Positions 24,768 through 31,799 of a stretch of DNA of 36,537 nucleotides are shown in pieces. The notes beneath the pieces are model-generated. The model was not told the DNA's origin. It was given only the letters and a program-made list of their open reading frames with translations, and made no database searches. Origin of the DNA: Nostocales cyanobacterium LEGE 12452 (GTDB taxonomy: Bacteria > Cyanobacteriota > Cyanobacteriia > Cyanobacteriales > Nostocaceae); NCBI GenBank assembly GCA_015206945.1, contig JADEXV010000056.1, positions 1-36,537 of the forward strand, given 5' to 3'. Both the position numbers and the translations under genes were made by a program. How positions within the stretch are numbered: the stretch's first letter is position 1; the number at the start of each line of letters is the position of its first letter.

Positions 24768-24843
24768 ATAGCGATCGCACCTCCACAAACCAATCAAGCA
24801 AACGCGATCGCTCTCCAAAACCAAACAAGCAAACGCCATCGCC

Positions 24844-24900
24844 CTTCCCCACAAAACCCAAATGCGTAGACGCAACGCGGCTTGTCGTTAGACATCGCAC
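24844..24900. repeat. Dispersed repeat cluster, copy 2
   Basis: CTTCCCCACAAAACCC...GACGCAACGCGG directly followed by CTTGTCGTTAGACATCGCAC repeats the two blocks of 24080-24222. It is preceded by three short GCGATCGC-containing units of the form CACAAACCAATCAAGCAAACGC. Confidence 0.65.
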
Positions 24901-24915
24901 ATCGCCCAGATCCTT

Positions 24916-25193
24916 TTACTCGGGTAAACCCTCTAAAATCTCTCGCGTCACCGTAGCCATATATTCATCGTGATACTCAACATATATCTCCAACGCTGTC
25001 TGCAAATTAGCCCTAGCTTCCGCGTAATTCTCCTGCGCTTGTGCAAGCAATCCTAATACTGCGTAAGTTCTAGCACACTCATAGCGATCGCCAAATTCGA
25101 TTTTGATTTCCAGGGCTTGTTGATAATAATCCCGTGCCTGGTCGTATTCCCGCAACTGTTGGGCAACCCTTCCCAACTGGTGGTAAGTGCTAG
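24916..25193 (-). pseudogene. Out-of-frame C-terminal TPR units of the gene upstream
   Basis: This frame encodes about 86 residues (GRVAQQLREYDQARDYYQQ... to ...REILEGLPE) that continue the TPR array of the next gene in a different frame. The copy before the shift has eight bases between GTGCTA and TAGCG where the other repeat units have nine, so a single base was lost at about 25193-25197. Restoring it joins GDRYE to a TYHQLGRVAQQL-like stretch and yields a full-length protein ending at 24916. It lacks its own ribosome-binding site. Confidence 0.85.
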
Positions 25194-26492
25194 CAACTCA
25201 TAGCGATCGCCTAATTCGATTTTGATTTCTAGGGCTTGTTGATAATAATCCCGTGCCTGGTCGTATTCCCGCAACTCTTGTGCAACCATTCCCAAGTTGT
25301 GGTAAGTGCTACCGCTCGAATAGCGATCGCCAAATTCGATATATATTTCCAGGGCTTGTTGATAATAATCCCGTGCCTGGTCGTATTCCCGCAAGTCTTG
25401 GGCAACACTTCCTAACTGATGGTAAGTGCTAGCACTCGAATAGTGATCGCCAAATTCGATTTCGATTTCCAGGGCTTGCTGATAATAATCCCGTGCCTGG
25501 TGGAACTGTCGCATATCTTGAGAGACATTACCTAAATAATACAACGAGTTGGCGACAGCACGGCGATTTTTCTGCTTTTTGGCAATATCTAAAGCTTGTT
25601 GATGATAGCTGTTTGCACTTTCAAACTGTCGTTGCTGCCGATAGCTTTTACCTAACTGATTGATGACTTCGATTTGTAAGGAATAATCAGGAAATTTATT
25701 GGTAATTTCGCAAGCTTTTTCTAAATATTCTCTAGCTTTGATTGGTTTGTGCTGGCTTAAATATGCTTTACCCAATTCATTTAAAATATTACCGCAATTG
25801 CGGAGATGTTCTGGGCTGGGTATTTCTCCAGTTGGGTGATATTCCATCAACAGCCCATGTAATAAATCGATACGTTCTTGTTGTTCTGGTGTTGGTAAGC
25901 GTTCTATATTTATGTCTGTATTCAGAGTATTGGCAATTGCCCTATCTCTAGTCAATTCTGTGGTTTTAAAGCGAAATAAACCTGATTTCCAAGCCCAAAA
26001 ATCAGGTGCAAATTTTGCTAACCGCGAAATTGCATAATCTGGCAAGATAAATAAAAGCGGATGAGGTACGGTTTGACGATAGGAATCGCGGACGAAGTTT
26101 AAATCCTGTAAAACTGGTGGATAATCTCCAAAAACACCAATCGATTTTTCTAAATTACGAATTAATAAAACAAGTTTTTTATTTGTTTCTTTAGTAATTT
26201 TGGCTAATTGCTGCACCAATTCATCCCGCAGAAATCGCAAATTCTTCTCAGGGAAATCTAAAACCACAAATTGGATCTCTTGACATTGAGGATTCTGTTC
26301 CAATCCAGCAATTAATAAGTCTATATCGGGTGTAAAGTTAATTTCAATAAAACCTAATGTAAATTTTTCGGCAAAATCGACAAATGTCACTAACTCAGCA
26401 AATTCATCTTTATTATAGGCAATAAATTTACCTATTTCGGCTTGAAGTTCACTGTTTTTGTGCTGATTGGAGAGCTTGTTGAAAGAACTCAT
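25053..26492 (-). CDS. TPR protein with degenerate ATPase-like N-terminus (frameshifted C-terminus)
   Basis: The 479-residue reading frame has two parts. Residues about 18-200 resemble an AAA/STAND-like fold without a Walker A loop; LVLLIRNLEKSIG stands where Walker B would be, and PLLFILPDYAISRLAKFAPDFWAW follows. From about 225 on there are TPR units of about 40 residues, of which the last three or four are nearly identical at DNA level (AREYDQARDYYQQALEIKIEFGDRY type). A one-base deletion near 25193 makes the last 36 residues nonsense. The gene overlaps the upstream ATPase by 44 bp, so the two are translated together and probably form a complex. I infer a sensing or scaffold role; no effector domain is seen. 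Confidence 0.85.
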   Translation of the reverse strand: MSSFNKLSNQHKNSELQAEIGKFIAYNKDEFAELVTFVDFAEKFTLGFIEINFTPDIDLLIAGLEQNPQCQEIQFVVLDFPEKNLRFLRDELVQQLAKITKETNKKLVLLIRNLEKSIGVFGDYPPVLQDLNFVRDSYRQTVPHPLLFILPDYAISRLAKFAPDFWAWKSGLFRFKTTELTRDRAIANTLNTDINIERLPTPEQQERIDLLHGLLMEYHPTGEIPSPEHLRNCGNILNELGKAYLSQHKPIKAREYLEKACEITNKFPDYSLQIEVINQLGKSYRQQRQFESANSYHQQALDIAKKQKNRRAVANSLYYLGNVSQDMRQFHQARDYYQQALEIEIEFGDHYSSASTYHQLGSVAQDLREYDQARDYYQQALEIYIEFGDRYSSGSTYHNLGMVAQELREYDQARDYYQQALEIKIELGDRYELLALTTSWEGLPNSCGNTTRHGIIINKPWKSKSNLAIAMSVLELTQY

Positions 26493-27795
26493 TTCGCTTC
26501 ACCACTGGATTTGGATAATTCCACCGTTTATCACCGTTATATTCCAACACGGAAGTATTAAATAACATTAATTGTCCAATTTCATCTTTACTGACATTTT
26601 TAGTTAAGCAAACCTGAGCCAAATGAGCATAATGTTCTTCAGGAATAAACCGCTCAAAACTAAATTGTTGCTGTTTAACTGCATACTCTATATCTTCAGA
26701 CATAATTTTTGGATGTTTTTTGGTACTCGCTGTTTGACATGCAGAGCGCATCATTTGCATTAGCTGACGCACATGGCCACCACTTGCTTTTGCTAATTCT
26801 AATAATTGACTACGGCTCTCAAAAATTGCATCAATATCAACCCGCTTTTCAATTACACTTGCCATCGCATCTAAGCCCGTCTGATTATAATTTAAGTCAC
26901 ATTTATGCCGCTCAAATTCATAGATATTAATCATCGGCACAATATGAGGATTACCATCAAATTGATTCAGGGGATTTTTCGGCGAACAAAGAATTGAAAT
27001 TGGTACTGTATAAATGATTGTACAATTTAATTCTTGCATCTGAGCCGCATAATCAAAGAACAAATGTTCTGCTACGACAGGAGGAACCCGATCCAAATTA
27101 TCGAAGATAATTAATAAACCTTTACATTGAGGAAATTTTTGCCGCAATTTTGCGTAAGCGTCGCTTAATAACAGATTAGTATCAGATTTGAGGCGAGATA
27201 AATCTTTTTCTAGAGTTTGCCGAATAGTTGTCTTTTGCTTGTCCGAGCCTTTAATTTGTGCCAGCAATTTGACCATTAGTTTGGCGAGAAATGGTGCAGT
27301 AGGGCTGAGAGTGGCTTCTGCATCGACGTTGACTGATTTCTCTACACTTTGCTCGTTTTCTTGAGTAATGTCTTTAAACCATGATTCAAAACTTTTTAAT
27401 ATATCTTGATTAAAAGTTAAACCTAATTTTCGTAATTCAAATTCAACTTGTTTAATTACAATTAAATATAAATCTGTATACCGGGTATCATTAATATCTG
27501 TCTCTTCATTCGCTTCTAAATAAATAACCCGATAATTGTTTTCCCAAAGACTCTGAATTTTTTTTAACTCCGTACTTTTACCACAACCGCGATGTCCGGT
27601 AAATAAAATTGTTGTAAAATCACCTGCTTCTTGAAAATCCAAAATTGTACTGACATTATCAATAGCCGAAGTTTTCCGCACCAGCGACAGATCGACATAA
27701 TACCGTTCCATTTCTGCTGGTTCAAGCGGCTCAACATTACAAGCCAAAAAAGCCGCTTTAAGAGTATTCGCACGCTGAAAACTTGACTGAGACAT
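26449..27795 (-). CDS. P-loop ATPase, AAA/STAND-like, paired with TPR protein
   Basis: The 448-residue protein has Walker A (FTGHRGCGKSTEL, about residue 66-78) and Walker B (GLLIIFDNLDRVP, about 225-237). In place of a sensor motif it has YTVPISILCSP, and then SGGHVRQLMQMMRSACQTA, a helical segment like the end of an AAA lid or winged-helix region. A charged insertion (about 145-195) separates the first strands. No protease, nuclease or DNA-binding domain is visible. The following gene overlaps it by 44 bp and looks like a catalytically inactive relative fused to TPRs, so an active/inactive ATPase pair is likely. Such pairs recur in Nostoc as I recall, with unknown function. Confidence 0.86.
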   Translation of the reverse strand: MSQSSFQRANTLKAAFLACNVEPLEPAEMERYYVDLSLVRKTSAIDNVSTILDFQEAGDFTTILFTGHRGCGKSTELKKIQSLWENNYRVIYLEANEETDINDTRYTDLYLIVIKQVEFELRKLGLTFNQDILKSFESWFKDITQENEQSVEKSVNVDAEATLSPTAPFLAKLMVKLLAQIKGSDKQKTTIRQTLEKDLSRLKSDTNLLLSDAYAKLRQKFPQCKGLLIIFDNLDRVPPVVAEHLFFDYAAQMQELNCTIIYTVPISILCSPKNPLNQFDGNPHIVPMINIYEFERHKCDLNYNQTGLDAMASVIEKRVDIDAIFESRSQLLELAKASGGHVRQLMQMMRSACQTASTKKHPKIMSEDIEYAVKQQQFSFERFIPEEHYAHLAQVCLTKNVSKDEIGQLMLFNTSVLEYNGDKRWNYPNPVVKRNEFFQQALQSAQKQ

Positions 27796-28017
27796 TCTTT
27801 TGGGCAGATAACAATCACCAACTTCTAAATTTTAAGCGATCGCCCATCAAATTTAGCAAATACAGCTATAGGACTCATAAAACTCTGCGCGCAAGCAAAG
27901 GAAATTAGTTATGATTCTTACTCTCATTAGCCAAAGCTATGCTTTGTCTCCTCTTTCCTTGGTATCAGTACTCATAACTCGCTTAACCTTGAAAACTAGT
28001 TGCCAAAATTGAAGCGT

Positions 28018-28222
28018 TTGCAACAATTGCTTCTTCATGTATAAGAAACGTTTAAGTATTTCCAAGAAATGTATAAGCAGTTGCTGCAAATGCTTCATAC
28101 TTTGCAACAATTGCTCTTTAATGTATAAGAAACGTTTAAGTATTTTTAAGAAATGTATAAGCAATTGCTGCAAATGCTTCATACTTTGCAACAATTGCTC
28201 CTTCATGTATAAGAAACGTTTA
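28018..28222. repeat. 84-bp tandem repeat of hairpins, about 2.4 units
   Basis: TTGCAACAATTGC starts at 28018, 28102 and 28186, giving an exact 84-bp period. Each unit contains the self-complementary AAACGTTT and a strong hairpin: GCAATTGCTGCAAA (28161-28174; 28077-28090 in unit 1 with one change) pairing with TTTGCAACAATTGC (28185-28198; 28101-28114) around a 10-nt loop. The period is a multiple of three, so both strands stay open in frames encoding 28-residue repeats (Cys-rich on plus, Leu/Gln-rich on minus), but no ribosome-binding site supports translation. The rest of the 27796-28445 gap holds only GC-rich dispersed-repeat text (28260-28370). Confidence 0.85.
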
Positions 28223-28445
28223 AATCATTGCAGCAATCGTTGTAATTAACTTATGAGTTGCTCTATAGCGCGTCACTTCGGCTACGCTCAGGACAGGCTC
28301 AGTGACCGTCTTAGACATCGCAAACCGTCTCCATGAGCATAGCTTGGCGCGGACAGCCTCAATTCTCGCTAATAACTGCTGTAAGTCAACCTGATAGAGA
28401 AACAGAAAGTGCGATCGCAATCAGCTTAGAAATATTGAATTTACG

Positions 28446-29801
28446 TTAACAGTGCTGTTGTTTTTTGAAGAGTGACAACAGCAAACACACGATTCCCATT
28501 ACTACCAACGACACTGAAGAAGTAGGTTCCGGGACAGGCTGAGGGTTCTGCACAGGCTGATAATTGATGAAATTTCCTTGAATTGGACTGAGTGATGCCA
28601 AAAGTTGCTCAATATCGGTAGATATATTAGTGTCATTACCAACACTTTTAGAAGAGATGAGGCGGTTAAACGTTTGGCTACTCGATTCATCAAAATCTCC
28701 TGTGAACCCAAGAAAATTTTGACCTATTTTACCTATAAGAGAGTCAATCAGATTGTTAACATCAGTTTTTATCCCTAGTGGGGATAACTTTAAACTGCTG
28801 AGATTATTGACGTTTCCAATCGTTGTGTTGTCAGTCTTTGTTAACCAATTGCCATTACCAATAATTTCATTCCCACTGGTAAAAACCCAGTTACCATTAC
28901 CAATAATTGTGTTATTTGTACCAAAGTCCCAATTGCCGTTACCAATGGTTGCGTTGTCACTGCCGAAGTGCCAATTACCATTACCTAATGTTGAATTATT
29001 ACTTCCGTCGTCCCAATACCAGTTGCCGTTACCAAGAGTTGTGTTACTCTTTCCAAATAGCCAGTTGCCATTACCGATGGTTGCGTTGTCATTATTAAAG
29101 TTCCAATTCCCATTCCCAATGGTTGCGCTGTCACTGCCATAATCCGAGTTAAAATTACCAATAGTTGCGTTATTATCACCAAGGTTCTTGTTACCTTTAC
29201 CAACCGGTGCGTTGTCCTTATTAAAGGTTTGGCTACCAGGATTAGATGTATTCCCACCGTTACTAAAGGGTGTGTTGTTACCAAGGACTTCTTTCAACGG
29301 ATCGAAAGGCGATTGTTGAAGCAGACTTCCAGCACCTGCGATCGCATTACCACCACTTGGAATCGCATTACCACCGCCTACAAACGGGTTACTTCCTCCT
29401 GCAAATGGGTTACTACCGCCTGGAATCGCATTACCGTTACCTGCAAATGGGTTAGTAGCCCCACTTGGAATCGGATAACCACTGTTTGCAAAAGGATTAC
29501 TACCTCCTGCCAATGTGTTGTCAATACCTTTGAAAAAGTTATCACCCAAAACTAACTTTAATCGATCAAAGATTAATTTTTGAAGCCCACTGCCACCATC
29601 ACCTGCAAACGGGTTAATACCGCCACCTGGAATGGGATTGTTACCGTTACCTAATAACAGATTGCTACCACCCGTCAACGGGCTACCTTCAGGAGACAAA
29701 CTGCCATTGGTAGCAAAGGAACCAACGTTGTTAGGGACACCTGCACTTAAGGGATTAACTCCACCATTAAGGGGATTGACAGCAGACTTCTCCATTGGCA
29801 C
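28446..29801 (-). CDS. Repeat-rich protein with PEP-CTERM anchor
   Basis: The 451-residue protein starts at GTG 29801, six bases after AGGA; an ATG two codons in is less well spaced. Residues 1-190 are low-complexity Gly/Asn/Pro with NPFAG(G/N) and AIPGG units, interrupted twice by a helix-like motif (FDRLKLVLGDNFF at about 78-90 and FDPLKEVLGNN at 166-176). Residues 196-335 hold ten copies of a 14-residue repeat, consensus NATIGNGNWxFGxD. The C-terminus is VPEPTSS plus a hydrophobic segment and KKQQ, a PEP-CTERM sorting signal. Surprisingly, no N-terminal signal peptide is visible, so the route to the surface is unclear. The tandem gene upstream shares the NPFAGG units and the LKEV motif. 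Confidence 0.85.
   Translation of the reverse strand: MPMEKSAVNPLNGGVNPLSAGVPNNVGSFATNGSLSPEGSPLTGGSNLLLGNGNNPIPGGGINPFAGDGGSGLQKLIFDRLKLVLGDNFFKGIDNTLAGGSNPFANSGYPIPSGATNPFAGNGNAIPGGSNPFAGGSNPFVGGGNAIPSGGNAIAGAGSLLQQSPFDPLKEVLGNNTPFSNGGNTSNPGSQTFNKDNAPVGKGNKNLGDNNATIGNFNSDYGSDSATIGNGNWNFNNDNATIGNGNWLFGKSNTTLGNGNWYWDDGSNNSTLGNGNWHFGSDNATIGNGNWDFGTNNTIIGNGNWVFTSGNEIIGNGNWLTKTDNTTIGNVNNLSSLKLSPLGIKTDVNNLIDSLIGKIGQNFLGFTGDFDESSSQTFNRLISSKSVGNDTNISTDIEQLLASLSPIQGNFINYQPVQNPQPVPEPTSSVSLVVMGIVCLLLSLFKKQQHC
28797..29216 (-). repeat. Ten 14-residue (42-bp) coding repeats
   Basis: These encode residues 196-335 of the PEP-CTERM protein. Copies follow (N/S)(A/T)T(I/L)GNGNWxFG, with one copy lengthened to 16 residues (WYWDDGSNN) and the outer copies degenerate. 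The strict 14-residue step with alternating small and hydrophobic residues suggests a regular beta-solenoid, similar in style to the Asn/Gly repeats of mycobacterial PPE-MPTR proteins, though that likeness is only visual. Confidence 0.75.
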
Positions 29802-30155
29802 TAATTTTCCTATTTTTAGTTAAAAAATTATGGGGTCTTCAGTACTTCTTATAACAATTCTGAATTTGCTAAACCCAAAATATCTCTAAAATAAAGGCTT
29901 TGATCATCTTACTGTCAAACTAACAGAAAATATTGATTAAATCCTTATCTGTAGAGACTTACAGGACGTAAAATAGCAAACTAGTACAATAAGGCAGAAG
30001 GCACATCACCGATAATAATACACGTTTTTGAGCTTTATCAAATGGTATGTTTATTTGCGCCGAACTGTACTAGCATACTATGTACTGAAGAACTCATTAT
30101 TGTTCCCTCTATTTATCTGCTCATTTTCGCAAGGATTCTATTAAGCAAACGAGAT
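29802..30155. other. Intergenic region, 354 bp, no gene seen
   Basis: AT-rich spacer between the two repeat-protein genes, both on the minus strand. No ORF, hairpin or repeat of note is visible. It is long enough for the downstream gene to have its own promoter. Confidence 0.5.
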
Positions 30156-31265
30156 TTATTGACCACTAACTGGTAGGGTTTGCCCACCACCACCAAATGG
30201 GGAGATTTGTGCATCACCACCAAATGGGGAGGTTTGTGCATCACCACCAAATGGTAGGGTTTGCCCACTACCACCAAATGGGGAGGTTTGTCCACTACTA
30301 CCAAATGATGGGGTTTTTCCACCACCCAGTTCCTTGTCAAGCCTTGAACCAACTAGCTCGTCAATAGTAACCCTCAAATTGGGCCCGTTTGGTATTTGAC
30401 TTGTGCTAATACCATAAGTCTGGCTACCAGCACCAGTCAAAGGGTCGCTACCACTACCTTGGTTACTACCACCTGCGGATGGGTTACTACTGCCACCAGC
30501 ACCAGTCAAAGGGTCGCTGCCACCACCGGTGGATGGGCTACCACCGCCTGCGAATGGGTTACCGCCACCTGTGGATGGGCTACCACCGCCTGCGAATGGG
30601 TTACCGCCACCTGTGGATGGGCTACCACCGCCTGCAAATGGGTTACCGCCACCTGTGGATGGGCTACCACCGCCTGCGAATGGGTTTCCACCACCTGTGG
30701 ATGGGCTACCGCTACCACCGCCTGCGAATGGGTTCCCACCGCCTGCGGATGGGCTACCGCCACCTGCGAATGGGTTCCCACCGCCTGCGGATGGGCTACC
30801 GCCACCTGCGGATGGGTTGCCGCCACCTGTGGATGGGCTACCACCACCTGCGGATGGGTTCCCGCCACCTGCAAATGGGTTCCCACCACCTGCGGATGGG
30901 TTGCCGCCACCTGTGGATGGGCTACCACCACCTGCTGATGGGTTCCCACCACCTGCTGATGGGTTCCCACCACCTGCTGATGGGTTGACACCCCCTGCAA
31001 AGATATTCCAGAAGTTGTCACCAGCGAAAGGATTACCACCATAGGCTAAAGGCTGACTGCCACCAGCACCACCACCACCAGCAGCGTTACCAAATGAGCT
31101 ACCGCCACTTTGTCCATCACCAACACCACTGAATATCTTGGGGAGGTCTTTCTCAGGAACAACTTCTTTCAAGCGACCGAAGCGTGATTGTCCAAATTGT
31201 CCAATCGCATTGTTCCCACTAGTAGAGGGGTTACTGCTACCACTATTACTTGAATTGTCTGCCAT
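30156..31265 (-). CDS. Low-complexity NPFAGGG/NPSTGGG repeat protein
   Basis: The 369-residue protein starts at ATG 31265 after GAGG. A Ser/Asn/Gly-rich start is followed by FGQSRFGRLKEVVPEKDLPKIF (about 24-46), the only segment that looks folded; it resembles the FDxLKEVLG motif in the tandem PEP-CTERM protein. Residues about 75-270 are a run of seven-residue units, NPFAGGG, SPSTGGG and NPSAGGG. After a short normal stretch (LRVTIDELVGSRLDKELGG), six units of about ten residues (GGxGQTxPFGG) end the protein. No signal peptide, membrane segment or cysteine is present. It should be disordered, with regularly spaced Phe. Its cellular role is unknown; I recognise no family. Confidence 0.8.
   Translation of the reverse strand: MADNSSNSGSSNPSTSGNNAIGQFGQSRFGRLKEVVPEKDLPKIFSGVGDGQSGGSSFGNAAGGGGAGGSQPLAYGGNPFAGDNFWNIFAGGVNPSAGGGNPSAGGGNPSAGGGSPSTGGGNPSAGGGNPFAGGGNPSAGGGSPSTGGGNPSAGGGSPSAGGGNPFAGGGSPSAGGGNPFAGGGSGSPSTGGGNPFAGGGSPSTGGGNPFAGGGSPSTGGGNPFAGGGSPSTGGGNPFAGGGSPSTGGGSDPLTGAGGSSNPSAGGSNQGSGSDPLTGAGSQTYGISTSQIPNGPNLRVTIDELVGSRLDKELGGGKTPSFGSSGQTSPFGGSGQTLPFGGDAQTSPFGGDAQISPFGGGGQTLPVSGQ
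30528..30998. repeat. 21/42-bp tandem coding repeat array
   Basis: On the plus strand, blocks such as GGGTTACCGCCACCTGTGGA and GGGCTACCACCGCCTGCGAA alternate with a 21-bp half-period and a 42-bp higher-order period. The array encodes the seven-residue units of the gene at 30156. Because the unit is a multiple of three, long open frames also appear on the opposite strand. Several neighbouring units are identical, so copy number is likely to vary between strains. Confidence 0.85.
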
Positions 31266-31799
31266 TAGAATTAATCCTCGTTATTGTTTTGATAACAATT
31301 TTGCTAGCATCGCAACATAAAATAGACAAAAATTAAGTCTGTTTTGTCACTTTGATTTGTTGTCTTTTTGTTAGTAAAGCTAGTTAGTAGCGATTAGATT
31401 ATTTTGTTATCTTTAGTTAAGTGGAGATAATGGATTTTTAATCAACGCTACTTACATTTACAATCTATGTGATTTAATTTTGAAGAGCAATGAAAAATAT
31501 TTTGATAGATTTATCAAACTTGTAGATATTTTTAGACAATGATTTAAAAACTTAACTGATATGTTTATACGATCAAAATTAAATTTGGTTAAACATTATA
31601 TTACAATGAACAATCTTTTGATAAATTTGCCAAATTTTTAGATAATTAATTTGCGTTTAGCTGGGGTTCTATAACTTTTACCCGACGTAATACCGCAAGA
31701 TTGATAACAATAAATAGCACGGTTCCTGGCACTCTGCAATACGTTGCATCATATTAGCACCACTACAAAGTGCAGCGAAAAAAGGTTCAGGTGAAGGCA
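31266..31799. other. Intergenic region, 534 bp, no supported gene
   Basis: Strongly AT-rich, especially 31380-31680, with repeated TTTTGATAAATTTG-like text (31500-31640). A minus-strand ORF at 31678-31899 overlaps the end of the next gene and shows no family likeness. No hairpin followed by a T-run was found. Confidence 0.45.

Noticed and set aside
28018..28222. CRISPR array
   Set aside because: The 84-bp period has no distinct short repeat with unique spacers; the units are similar over their full length.
27937..28249. Repeat peptides on both strands (Leu/Gln-rich minus, Cys-rich plus)
   Set aside because: The frames follow from the 84-bp repeat; there is no ribosome-binding site and the hairpin structure explains the pattern better.
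28753..29142. 129-codon plus-strand ORF rich in Leu/Pro
   Set aside because: It is the antisense reading of the 42-bp repeats of the PEP-CTERM gene.
30396..31044. Three long plus-strand ORFs of 169-180 codons
   Set aside because: They are antisense to the NPFAGGG gene and stay open only because the 21-bp unit is a multiple of three.
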